This document shows, piece by piece, positions 26,677-34,949 of a stretch of DNA of 64,000 nucleotides. Both the position numbers and the translations under genes were made by a program. Below the pieces are notes generated by a model. It was not told the origin of the DNA. It saw only the letters and a list, made by a program, of their open reading frames with translations, and did no database searches. How positions within the stretch are numbered: position 1 is the stretch's first letter; each line of letters opens with the position of its first letter. The DNA is from Pyrinomonadaceae bacterium (GTDB lineage Bacteria; Acidobacteriota; Blastocatellia; Pyrinomonadales; Pyrinomonadaceae), in contig JAGOBH010000001.1 in NCBI GenBank assembly GCA_017983495.1, positions 310,001-374,000 on the forward strand, read 5' to 3'.

Positions 26677-29600
26677 TTAATTGACCAATATCTCATCGAC
26701 AAAGATCCATGGGTCGCCGCCGGCACCGGGGTGCCAGGACGGGATCTTGCCGACGTTGAATGCACGCACGCGGACGTAGCGGGCGCGTGACGGCGTGATC
26801 TTTTGGCGGTATTCGCGCAGCGTCGGGGTCATCTCGGTTTGCGGAAAGCCCGTTTTGATCTCGGTGGCCTTCGTGAACGTAATGCCGTCCGACGACGTCT
26901 CAAACTCGATGCGGTCGGGCATCCATATCCACGGCCCGGCAACCTGCAAAAAGCTGCCGCCTAGCTCCGTGATCGGCGTCTCACGCTGCAGATCGATCAC
27001 GGCCTCATACGTCTTGCCCTGCACGCCCTGCCATTCGCCCGAGGCAAAATTCACGGTCCCGCGAATGCCGTCAACGATCGCGTTGTCACCGCCGCCGGTG
27101 TATTGCGTGCTGTAAGGCGAGATGATCTTGACGGTCCAGTCGTTTGGACGTTTTCGAAATTCAGCCTCTGCTACCAGAGACTTCTCGCCTTTTGGGGTGA
27201 CAGTAACGGCTTTGAGAATAGTCGCTTTATCGAGCGTTATAGGTTTCGAATAGACTGGCGACCCATCGCTCGGATCTGTGCCATCGAGCGTGTACTTGAT
27301 TTGTGAATCTTCCCTGATCGCTTTCAGAAACACAGTGACCTGCGTATTGAAGGTTTTCTCAACAGAATTCAATGTTTGAGTGCCTCGACTAGTGGTACCT
27401 GTTTCCTGCGCTTGGATCAGCGGGACCGCAGGGACGTCCGGCGTGGTTGGTATAGAAAACCCGACAAGTGTTGACTCCACAGCTACCGGCGACATCTCAA
27501 ATTCCAGCGTACCGCCTTTCATTATCGAACCATGGTAGAGTCCATAAGCAGGTTTTCCGTCGATCTTTACCGATTTGACGTAGATATTTTTGTCTGAGAC
27601 GCCAGGTGCTTTGACGGTGAACGTATTTCCGTTTTCGAGGTTGAATCTTATTTCTTTGAAAAGCGGTGTTCCAATGTCGTAAACAGGCGACCCCGGCGTC
27701 ACTGGATAGAACCCTGAGGCGCTCAATACATACCACGCCGACATTTGACCGCAGTCTTCGTTGCCGATCAGACCGTCGGGCGAGTTCTTGTAGAACTCGT
27801 CCATTATCTGACGGACGTACTTCTGAGTTTTCCATGGTTCCCGTACATAATTGAAAAGATATGGGATGTGATGGGACGGTTCATTGCCGTGGGCATACTG
27901 ACCAATCAGTCCTGTAAGGTCAGCCTGCTCACGTCCGGCCAGTTTTTGATTCGTTGTAAAAAGCTCGTCGAGCTTATCGACAAACAAATGTCCGCGTCCG
28001 CGATACAAACGGCTTAGCTTGTCTATGTCATGCGGGACGAAAAAAGAATATTGCCATGAATTTCCTTCGGTAAAGCCGAACGTAACCTCGTTCGGAGCAA
28101 ACGGTTCAACAAAGCCGCCATTCTTCTTTGGCCGCATGAATCCAATCCGCTGATCGAAAAGATTTTGATAATTGGTGGAACGCCGCCGATATCCACTCAT
28201 TTCTTGCGAGATTCTCCGGTCGTCCGCATCCCTGCTTTCCGTTCTCAACGCCGGATCTCTCTTGACTTCACGGTATCTTTCAGTAATCAGATTCATTGCT
28301 ATTTGCGCGATGCACCAATCGTCATAAGCATATTCAAGCGTTTTTGAGACCGATTCGTTTTCGTCCTCCATCGAGATGTAGCCACGTTTTTTGTAGGCGG
28401 CTAGGCCGAAGTGATCGAGTTCGGCTGAGTGCTTGGCGGCGGCGTAGGCTTTTTCGTAGTCAAAACCCTTTATTCCCTTTGCCATCGCGTCCGCGATGAC
28501 CGAGACTGCGTGATAGCCGATCATCGTGTCGGTTTCTTCGCCAGCCAGTTCCCAAACCGGCAAACGCCCGCCCTGTTCATACTGACGTATAAACGTATTA
28601 ATAAAATCGACGGTGCGTTTCTGGTCTATGATCGTATATAGCGGATGCGCCGCCCGGAATGTGTCCCAGAGCGAGAAAACGGTGTACTGCTCGGACGGAG
28701 TGCGGACACTCTTGTCCGCATCGCCGGTTCCTCCGGCGAGAGTTTTTTTTCGTGCCGAAGCGGCACTCATGCGGACAGGAGTGTCCGCACTCCGCACCGA
28801 GTGCACCTTCTTGTCCATGCCCAGATACTTGCCATCGACATCGTTAAAGATATTGGGCTGGATCATCGTGTGATACAGCGCCGTGTAAAACGTCGTCGTC
28901 TGAGCATCCGTCCCGCCCGAAACCTCGATCTTTGACAGCTCTTTGTTCCATGCCGCTTTTGCGTCGGCACGAACCTTGTCAAAATCCCAACCGGGAAGCT
29001 CTGCAGCAAGATTCTTGCGGGCACCTTCGATGGAGACAGGTGAGAGAGCGACTTTGAGCAATATTTGATCGCCGGGAATCGTGTTAAACCCAAACCTGGC
29101 GACAATGCTGTTGCCTCGGTTGTTGAGAAATGAAAAAGACCTTTCGTCATCATATCCAGTCCCGATCCTTTCCACGGAGAACGGTTTAGAAAACTCAGCG
29201 ACAAAATACACGATTTGATCTTTCGCCCATGAAGTCGATCGCCGGTACCCTTCAATCCGGTTTCTGCCTACTATTTTCAACTCGGAATCGAGCACTTTGT
29301 CTCGCCATTTGAGGTCGAGAGAAATGGTCGCTTCACCTGATGTCCCGAAGGTATATCTGTGCAGACCGACGCGTTTCGTTGCGGTAAGTTCAGCAAGAAT
29401 ACCGTAGTCATCAAGCTTGACCGAATAGTAACCCGGCGCGGCCCTTTCATTTGTGTGCGAAAACTTCGATCCAATGCCCTTTTCGCCGTGCGACCGGACT
29501 ATCGGGGATCCCGGGGACCCTACCGTCGGCATGAACAAAATATCGCAATAATCGGGAATGCCGGTGCCGCTGAGGTGCGTGTGCGAAAAGCCGTAGATCG

Positions 29601-29823
29601 TGTCGTCGGAGTAGTGATAACCGCTGGAGCCGTCCCAGTTGTCGATGCGCGTGTCGGGCGATAGCTGCACCATGCCGAACGGCATCGTCGCTCCGGGAAA
29701 TGTATGCCCGTGGCCGCCGGTGCCGATGAATGGATTGACCCAGCGGGTAAGGTCTTTGGGCTGCGCCGCTGACACGCCGATAAGGCCCAGTGCGATAAAA
29801 ATGGCCGTGAGTATCTTCTTCAT
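26677..29823 (-). CDS. GH92 family glycosidase (alpha-mannosidase type)
   Basis: A secreted enzyme of about 1048 residues; start ATG 29823 gives the signal peptide MKKILTAIFIALGLIGVSAA. GH92 motifs: VNPFIGTGGHGHTFPGA, MPFGMVQLSPDT, GYHYSDDTIYGFSHTHLSG, QYTVFSLWDTFRAAHPL, GNEDCGQMSAWYVLSASGFY. These enzymes are calcium-dependent exo-alpha-mannosidases. C-terminal accessory parts are a chitobiase-C/Fn3-associated segment (about 830-900) and an F5/8-type C sugar-binding domain (about 910-1040). Residues about 344-380 are an extra segment encoded by a palindromic element (28690-28804) inserted in frame between GMDKKVH and QYTVFSLWD. Confidence 0.95.
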   Translation of the reverse strand: MKKILTAIFIALGLIGVSAAQPKDLTRWVNPFIGTGGHGHTFPGATMPFGMVQLSPDTRIDNWDGSSGYHYSDDTIYGFSHTHLSGTGIPDYCDILFMPTVGSPGSPIVRSHGEKGIGSKFSHTNERAAPGYYSVKLDDYGILAELTATKRVGLHRYTFGTSGEATISLDLKWRDKVLDSELKIVGRNRIEGYRRSTSWAKDQIVYFVAEFSKPFSVERIGTGYDDERSFSFLNNRGNSIVARFGFNTIPGDQILLKVALSPVSIEGARKNLAAELPGWDFDKVRADAKAAWNKELSKIEVSGGTDAQTTTFYTALYHTMIQPNIFNDVDGKYLGMDKKVHSVRSADTPVRMSAASARKKTLAGGTGDADKSVRTPSEQYTVFSLWDTFRAAHPLYTIIDQKRTVDFINTFIRQYEQGGRLPVWELAGEETDTMIGYHAVSVIADAMAKGIKGFDYEKAYAAAKHSAELDHFGLAAYKKRGYISMEDENESVSKTLEYAYDDWCIAQIAMNLITERYREVKRDPALRTESRDADDRRISQEMSGYRRRSTNYQNLFDQRIGFMRPKKNGGFVEPFAPNEVTFGFTEGNSWQYSFFVPHDIDKLSRLYRGRGHLFVDKLDELFTTNQKLAGREQADLTGLIGQYAHGNEPSHHIPYLFNYVREPWKTQKYVRQIMDEFYKNSPDGLIGNEDCGQMSAWYVLSASGFYPVTPGSPVYDIGTPLFKEIRFNLENGNTFTVKAPGVSDKNIYVKSVKIDGKPAYGLYHGSIMKGGTLEFEMSPVAVESTLVGFSIPTTPDVPAVPLIQAQETGTTSRGTQTLNSVEKTFNTQVTVFLKAIREDSQIKYTLDGTDPSDGSPVYSKPITLDKATILKAVTVTPKGEKSLVAEAEFRKRPNDWTVKIISPYSTQYTGGGDNAIVDGIRGTVNFASGEWQGVQGKTYEAVIDLQRETPITELGGSFLQVAGPWIWMPDRIEFETSSDGITFTKATEIKTGFPQTEMTPTLREYRQKITPSRARYVRVRAFNVGKIPSWHPGAGGDPWIFVDEILVN
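28690..28804. repeat. Palindromic element inserted in frame in the GH92 gene
   Basis: Outer arms 28697-28721 and 28769-28793 are inverted copies of 25 bp with one mismatch (containing GCGGACACTC). Between them are two further hairpins, CGCCGG-TTCCT-CCGGCG (28722-28738) and GTGCCG-AAG-CGGCAC (28752-28766), joined by a T8 tract. The whole could fold as a three-stem cruciform. It adds about 36-38 codons without a stop or frameshift, in a spot where GH92 proteins normally run straight into the YTVFSLWDTFR block. It resembles the gene-inserted palindromic elements of Rickettsia in behaviour. Confidence 0.8.
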
Positions 29824-29851
29824 AATATCTGGCAAACACTAGCGGGTTACG

Positions 29852-30859
29852 CTATTTGAAATCCCGAATGTCCTTGAACGGCATTTCCGCGTCGGCAAAA
29901 TCCGGACGGTAATAGTGCGACGCCGATTCGTATTCCTGCATAAAGCCTTCGTCAATGCCGAGATCGTGGAGCAGGCTGACCGCTTCAAACCACTCGCCCT
30001 CTGAGATGCGTCGCGACAGCAGGATATACCGGTCGTCCGTCGCCGCCTTGTTGGTTGCGTAATATTGGGCCATTAGCGAAATGGCGGTCTTTGGCGACAA
30101 CTCGTCCCTGATCCAGGTCAGGTTATCTGCGACGCCGGCAATGTCGTTTGGCAGAACGAGCAGCCGGATCATGAGGCCGCGTTTTAACAAGCCGTCATCG
30201 CCAAAAACAAGTTGGTCGCCCATCTGCCTATGCATCTCCGCGATTGCGGCACGTGCGTGCTCCCGGTAATCGCGAACCTTTGAATATTGAAATCCGGCGT
30301 CCGAGTCGGCGTATTTCAGATCAGGCAAATAAACATCCACGATGCCGTCGAGCAGTCTTAGAACCTCGACCGAATCGTAGGCGTTGGTATTGTAAACGAT
30401 CGGCAAAGTGAGCCCCTGTCGGGCAGCGATCAGGATCGCCCGGGCCATCTGCGGTGCAAAATGCGTGGGCGAGACAAATCCGATGTTGTGACAGCCGCGT
30501 TCTTGCAGCTCAAGCATCATCTCGGCCAGGCGTTCGTGGGTGATCTCGTTCTTTCTCTGTGTTTTCCAGGTTTGTGAGATCTGATAATTTTGGCAATAAA
30601 CGCAGCGGAGATTGCAGTTGCCGAAAAAGATGTTACCGGCACCGCGTGTGCCCGACAGGCACGGCTCTTCGCCAAAGTGCGCGGTGTAGCTCGAGACGAT
30701 CGGCAGACGGCCCGAATAGCACGCAGCTATCTCGTCCTTGAGACGGTCGTTACCGCAGTCCTTTGGGCAGATGTTGCAGGCTGAGAGCAAAGCCTCGAGT
30801 TTTTCAACCCTTGACTCAAGCTCATTCGCCGACAAGAGTGTCAGGTATCTTGCGGTCAT
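29852..30859 (-). CDS. Radical SAM protein, PflA/PflX-like
   Basis: A 335-residue protein related to pyruvate-formate-lyase-activating enzymes (COG1313). An N-terminal Cys pair (CNICPKDCG) precedes the radical SAM cluster motif CNLRCVYC (CxxxCxxC), which binds a 4Fe-4S cluster and S-adenosylmethionine. GFVSPTHFAPQM, VYNTNAYDS and DVYLPDLKYAD follow, as in PflX. No glycyl-radical enzyme gene is nearby, so its target is unknown. It overlaps the DUF2721 gene by 38 bp and is 28 bp before GH92, so it may be transcribed with both. Confidence 0.88.
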   Translation of the reverse strand: MTARYLTLLSANELESRVEKLEALLSACNICPKDCGNDRLKDEIAACYSGRLPIVSSYTAHFGEEPCLSGTRGAGNIFFGNCNLRCVYCQNYQISQTWKTQRKNEITHERLAEMMLELQERGCHNIGFVSPTHFAPQMARAILIAARQGLTLPIVYNTNAYDSVEVLRLLDGIVDVYLPDLKYADSDAGFQYSKVRDYREHARAAIAEMHRQMGDQLVFGDDGLLKRGLMIRLLVLPNDIAGVADNLTWIRDELSPKTAISLMAQYYATNKAATDDRYILLSRRISEGEWFEAVSLLHDLGIDEGFMQEYESASHYYRPDFADAEMPFKDIRDFK

Positions 30860-31445
30860 TCTGTTTGATCTTGGCGGGGCTCAACCCTTTGTGTCCGCCC
30901 TTTGGCTTGTACTTGCTGATCACGCTCTTGGGGGCGACCTTACGTGCCAGTTCCCATGTAAAGTCCATTTCGGCGTTGATCGTCGCGGTCGCCATGCGAG
31001 TTTCGCGAAGCATATAGATGCTGCCCCAAAACAGGAACATGATCCCGATGATCCCGATCGGGATCGGCACCCAACGATAGGTGCTAAAAAACGCTGCGAT
31101 CGCGATCGTGACGCTGGTCAGGATAAAGCACCCGAGTCCGTAATAAAATGTCGCCATTGCCCGCTGCAGGATGCGCGAACGGCTCGTCACCTTGTCCAAA
31201 AGATCGACGATAACCTCGACGCGTTGATCGTAGAGCGGTATTTCCGATTTATCTTCGCTATAGATCAGTTCGGTCAGACGCTCCTCAAGCTGACGGACGC
31301 GGTCGATCACGCGCCCGAGCCGCGTTGACGTCGATAGCACGAGCGAACCCGTGGCCGAAATCAGCAAGGCGGGCGTGACCATCGCCGTTAGAAACTCGAT
31401 GGTCGAATTTAGTGCATTTGGATTTACGAATTCACCGGCTGCCAT
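30822..31445 (-). CDS. DUF2721 membrane protein
   Basis: A 207-residue integral membrane protein with three helices (about 17-37, 104-124, 128-150). DUF2721 features: MVTPALLISATGSLVLSTSTRLGRVIDRVRQLE (seen in parts), a central charged helix, and the paired hydrophobic helices. A cytosolic basic tail (KYKPKGGHKG) follows. Function unknown. Its 3' end overlaps the radical SAM gene. Confidence 0.85.
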   Translation of the reverse strand: MAAGEFVNPNALNSTIEFLTAMVTPALLISATGSLVLSTSTRLGRVIDRVRQLEERLTELIYSEDKSEIPLYDQRVEVIVDLLDKVTSRSRILQRAMATFYYGLGCFILTSVTIAIAAFFSTYRWVPIPIGIIGIMFLFWGSIYMLRETRMATATINAEMDFTWELARKVAPKSVISKYKPKGGHKGLSPAKIKQNDRKIPDTLVGE

Positions 31446-31522
31446 AGAGTTCTAATTCTATCGCAATCGGCGGGTGAATAGACAACAAAATGCAACGTCG
31501 CGGGGTTTCCCGTTATCTTTGC

Positions 31523-31885
31523 TTAGCTTCCGGCAGTTTGAGCCCCGGCCGGGTCAGCGTTGCCGCGAACGCGTTCGACCTCGGCCGTCATCCGGCCGGC
31601 GAGCATAAAGCCGATCATTTTGAAATCGCTGATGAATGACCAAAAAGGAAAACGGAAGCTCGCCGGCTTATTCTTTTCGATAAAGAAATGCGAGTACCAT
31701 GCAAAGCCGTACCCAACGACAAAAAAGACCGGGAAGAAATACCACTGTCCGCGAGCGACAAAGAAAATGAGAAGAGCGATCCCCAACGAGGTGCCGATCA
31801 GATGCAGCAGACGCGTCAGCGGCAGGCTGTGTTCCGCAACATAAAAATCCCAAAATTCAGTGTAGTTTTTAGGGTCGGTCGTCAA
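31523..31885 (-). CDS. DUF962/Mpo1-like membrane protein
   Basis: A 120-residue DUF962 protein: FWDFYVAEHSLPLTRLLHLIG near the N-terminus, then membrane helices and the family motif YGFAWYSHFFIEKNKPASF followed by FPFWSFISDFKM. The yeast homologue Mpo1 is a dioxygenase in 2-hydroxy fatty acid breakdown, with conserved His residues that are present here. The start is TTG 31885, with AGGAGG 5 nt upstream; no ATG is available. It lies directly behind the TPR regulator gene. Confidence 0.88.
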   Translation of the reverse strand: MTTDPKNYTEFWDFYVAEHSLPLTRLLHLIGTSLGIALLIFFVARGQWYFFPVFFVVGYGFAWYSHFFIEKNKPASFRFPFWSFISDFKMIGFMLAGRMTAEVERVRGNADPAGAQTAGS

Positions 31886-31886
31886 T

Positions 31887-33824
31887 TTAGCCTCCTAGAC
31901 CCGCACGTTCCAAAATGCTCTGAAAGCGTGGATCTGCATGATATTGTTTGAACTCCGGCGCAAATTTTATATAAAGTGTGTAGTCGATCCGCTCGCTCAG
32001 GAATGTCTCGAGGTCGCTGAAAAAACCGTCCTTGTCATCGAGTTCGGCAGCAAGAGTGGCAGTTAAATTGGGTGTAATGAATTCACCCGAACGCTGCCGT
32101 TCGCGCAAGCTGTCATACAGACCTTTAGCCTCCGCGGACCTTCCCTGGCGAGCGAGCGTGCATCCGCGGGCCATTACCAATACCGGCAGATCTTTAGGAA
32201 CCAGTGCCTCCAGATCATCAAGCTCCGCCGACGCTTCGTCATACCGGCCCCCATAAAATAGCGATCGCCATATATTGAATCGGGCGGCAGAAAAATTCCG
32301 GTCTCGTTCCAGGGCGATCCGAAAACGCTCCGTGGCCCGGTCATAATCGCCCGAAAAGAATGCCGGATAGCCAAGATCAGCGGCGATCACCATTGACGTT
32401 GGATCGAGTTCGGCCGCACGGGCGATCGCCTCGTCAGCTTCAAAGAACCGTTGCTGAACGATCAGGTTCCATCCAAGCCATAAGTGGGCAGTTGAAAGCG
32501 ATGGATTCAGTTCGATAGCACGGCGAAGCTGTCGTTCGCCCTCGACCACATTCCAGGCATAGGCTAGCTCAACATTGCCGAGCACTGCGTGAGCCTCGGC
32601 AATAGTTTCATCCAGCTCAAGTGCTTTTGCTGCAAAGGTCTTTGCCTTTGGATAGCCCTGATCGGGCGGAATACCAGCAAAACCAGAATCGCTGAGCAGC
32701 ATATATGCCGATGCTATACCGGCGTACGGTTCGGCAAATGCCGGGTCGAGCTCGATGGATCTCTCAAAGTGAGGAAGAGCCTTGTTGAGATCCTCGAGAG
32801 TGCGCTTATTGAGAAAGAACCGGGCGAGCAAGTGTTCGCTGTAGGCCTCTGCATTTCTAGTTGGCTGCCTGGACAAACGCTTACGATCCTCATCAGATAG
32901 CCTGAATGCAATAGCATTTGCGACTTGGGCCGCTAGTAAACGTTGTAGATCGAACGGCTCCGTTAACCGCTGCTCGACCACATTTGCCCACAGAACCTGA
33001 TTGTCTCTGGCGTTTACGATCTGTACCGAGACGCGGTATTTGTCACCGCCGCGTTGTATCGTACCCTCCAAAACGGCGTCAACTTTTAGCTCTTGACCGA
33101 TCGCAGTTGCCGGCAGCTCCTTTTCGGCCAATGGCATCACCGCGCTCATCGGACGCACCGACAACCCGCGGATCGCCGAGAGCTTTGTGATCAAAGAGTC
33201 AGTGAGTCCATACGACATTTGGCGTCCGTTTTCGTCCGACGAGAGGTCTTTTAGGGGCATTACTGCCACTGAGTAAACCGTCGGTGCGGAAAATGGCCCC
33301 ATTCCTTTTAAGTAGCTCCCGCCGATCAAACCAGCGAGCAGTAGGATACCGAAAGCAACAAATGCGAGTGCCAAACGCTGATGGCGAGTGCGCCTTTGCA
33401 ACTGAGCAATTGCAAGGCCAGCATTCTCATCGTCGATCTCTATGTGCTCGATGACGGCTCGTGTGTACTCACGTTCGGCGATGACCAGATCGTTGGTCGA
33501 GATCTTTACATCACCAATGAACCGGTAGCCTTTTCTTGGAATAGTCTCGATCAATTTAGGATCGTCGGCCTTTTCGCCAAAAGCCTTTCGCAGCATCGAG
33601 ACCGTGACAGAAAGATTGTTTTCGTCAACAAAGGTATCCAGCCAAAGGCACTCCAAGATCTCTTCGCGGGAGACGACACGGCCCCGATTCTCAAGCAAGA
33701 GTGTGAGCAACTCAACAGCTTTCTGAGTTATGGCGATACGTTCAGACCCGCTCCATAGCGATCCGTCTTCAGCGATCAGGCGAAATTCACCAAACTCGTA
33801 GTCAATGTAGTTGCGGTGGCCCAT
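31887..33824 (-). CDS. CadC-like winged-helix regulator with TPR sensor domain
   Basis: A 645-residue protein. Residues 5-105 form an OmpR/PhoB-type winged helix (EILECLWLDTFVDENNLSVT, VSMLRKAFGEKADDPKLIET, IPRKGYRF). A membrane helix follows (about 148-168). Residues 180-300 are the FlgO/adenylate-cyclase-associated alpha/beta domain (SVAVMPLKDLSSDENGRQMS, then YGLTDSLITKLS), and about 330-640 is a TPR solenoid (PHFERSIELDPAFAEPYAGI). The protein likely senses outside the membrane while binding DNA. This type is abundant in Acidobacteriota. Three 11-bp-phased half-sites just upstream suggest autoregulation. Confidence 0.92.
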   Translation of the reverse strand: MGHRNYIDYEFGEFRLIAEDGSLWSGSERIAITQKAVELLTLLLENRGRVVSREEILECLWLDTFVDENNLSVTVSMLRKAFGEKADDPKLIETIPRKGYRFIGDVKISTNDLVIAEREYTRAVIEHIEIDDENAGLAIAQLQRRTRHQRLALAFVAFGILLLAGLIGGSYLKGMGPFSAPTVYSVAVMPLKDLSSDENGRQMSYGLTDSLITKLSAIRGLSVRPMSAVMPLAEKELPATAIGQELKVDAVLEGTIQRGGDKYRVSVQIVNARDNQVLWANVVEQRLTEPFDLQRLLAAQVANAIAFRLSDEDRKRLSRQPTRNAEAYSEHLLARFFLNKRTLEDLNKALPHFERSIELDPAFAEPYAGIASAYMLLSDSGFAGIPPDQGYPKAKTFAAKALELDETIAEAHAVLGNVELAYAWNVVEGERQLRRAIELNPSLSTAHLWLGWNLIVQQRFFEADEAIARAAELDPTSMVIAADLGYPAFFSGDYDRATERFRIALERDRNFSAARFNIWRSLFYGGRYDEASAELDDLEALVPKDLPVLVMARGCTLARQGRSAEAKGLYDSLRERQRSGEFITPNLTATLAAELDDKDGFFSDLETFLSERIDYTLYIKFAPEFKQYHADPRFQSILERAGLGG

Positions 33825-33835
33825 AGATAGTTAAA

Positions 33836-33863
33836 TTTAAGGCAAATTAAAGCTACGTTAAAG
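33836..33863. promoter_or_regulatory. Three 11-bp-phased TTWAAG half-sites
   Basis: TTTAAG (33836), TTAAAG (33847) and TTAAAG (33858) are spaced 11 bp start to start, beginning 12 bp upstream of the regulator's start codon. OmpR/PhoB-type winged helices bind direct repeats with this phasing, so an autoregulatory site is likely. Confidence 0.5.
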
Positions 33864-33931
33864 GCTTTTGCTGTTGATAATACGCTAAAACCGAGATCGT
33901 AATCAATAAAATTTCGTCCGGTGCTTTCGAC

Positions 33932-34123
33932 ATGAAAATTACCACAACCCGAATCACTATCGAGCGTTTTACCGAGAGGATAGCTTACAACTCCAGGGAG
34001 AAACGGAACGACGCCACAGAAGGGTCGCCGGGCCGCCTCTCGGTGGCGGAATTAGCGGCGGCAGAGAATTTACCTGCAGATACCAAGAACGAAGAGAAAA
34101 AAACCGAAGGAGATATCAAATGA
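33932..34123 (+). CDS. Possible small protein upstream of a secreted protein
   Basis: A 63-residue frame starting MKITTTRITIERFTERIAYN, highly charged, without membrane segment or signal. Its stop overlaps the next start as ATGA, the usual sign of coupling. No clear ribosome site precedes it. I do not recognise it; it could be a leader peptide, a small regulator or chance. Confidence 0.4.
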   Translation: MKITTTRITIERFTERIAYNSREKRNDATEGSPGRLSVAELAAAENLPADTKNEEKKTEGDIK

Positions 34124-34914
34124 AGGGCAGATCAGCAATTGCAGATATACGAGCACATACAATAACGAACCGGGAAAAGAAGAGGATCCGGACACGGGTG
34201 ATCACGGCTCTCATCGCGCTTTTTGTGACCGCAGGTCTTGCTTCTACAGCCCTTGGCCAAACCAAAAAGGAAATAGAGGCGGCGTTAATAGGGTATTGGA
34301 TAAGCAATGAGGCGGCTGTCGAATTTAAGCCAAAAGGAGTGATAGTGATCAGCGGCGAGCGCTATCAATGGTCGATCCTTGGCAAGTCATTGATACTCAC
34401 CTCGAGCGAAGGTTCGCTCGACCTGCCGTTTCAGCTCAAAGGTGACACGCTGAGCGTCTGGTCTGACGGGCGGAAGGTCGTATACCAAAGAGCAGATAAA
34501 GACGAATACGAAGACGCTCTCGCCATGCCAAACCGCGGCGACCGCGACAGCGGCGGGGCCAACTCGGGCGGCGGGTCTAATCCGCAGGAACTGGTCGGCA
34601 AGTGGTGTTATCAGGCAAACGTACAGGCCCAAGGCGGCGGACGGCAATCAGACATTTGCTTTACGCTCAAGGCCGACGGCACCTATGAATATTACGGTGA
34701 AGCCAGTAACTCGAACGTCTACGGTGGTTCGAACTCGCAAAATTGGGACTATGGCCGATGGAGCGCAACCGCCACAACGCTGACCGCCCGGTCAAATAGC
34801 GGGAAAACCACCACATATACACTCGAACGTCGAAACCACCCTAAAACAGGCGACCCGATGTTAATGGTCGATGGCGATGCATTCGTTACTTACTATCAAA
34901 AGCGGCCATGGTAA
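34120..34914 (+). CDS. Secreted protein of unknown function
   Basis: A 264-residue protein with a strong ribosome site (AAGGAGATAT). A long basic N-region precedes the signal helix (VITALIALFVTAGLASTALG, about 28-47, then Q). Two beta-rich lipocalin-like halves follow: residues 50-125 (LIGYWISNEAAVEFKPKGVI) and 150-262 (LVGKWCYQANVQAQ, a Cys pair, and FTLKADGTYEYYG), joined by a Gly/Ser linker. Each half has the L-x-G-x-W start of small calycin-like domains. It overlaps the theoretical upstream start of the next gene. Confidence 0.7.
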   Translation: MKGRSAIADIRAHTITNREKKRIRTRVITALIALFVTAGLASTALGQTKKEIEAALIGYWISNEAAVEFKPKGVIVISGERYQWSILGKSLILTSSEGSLDLPFQLKGDTLSVWSDGRKVVYQRADKDEYEDALAMPNRGDRDSGGANSGGGSNPQELVGKWCYQANVQAQGGGRQSDICFTLKADGTYEYYGEASNSNVYGGSNSQNWDYGRWSATATTLTARSNSGKTTTYTLERRNHPKTGDPMLMVDGDAFVTYYQKRPW

Positions 34915-34949
34915 GGCCGGTCGGATATTTCAGATCTACGGGAGAGAAA

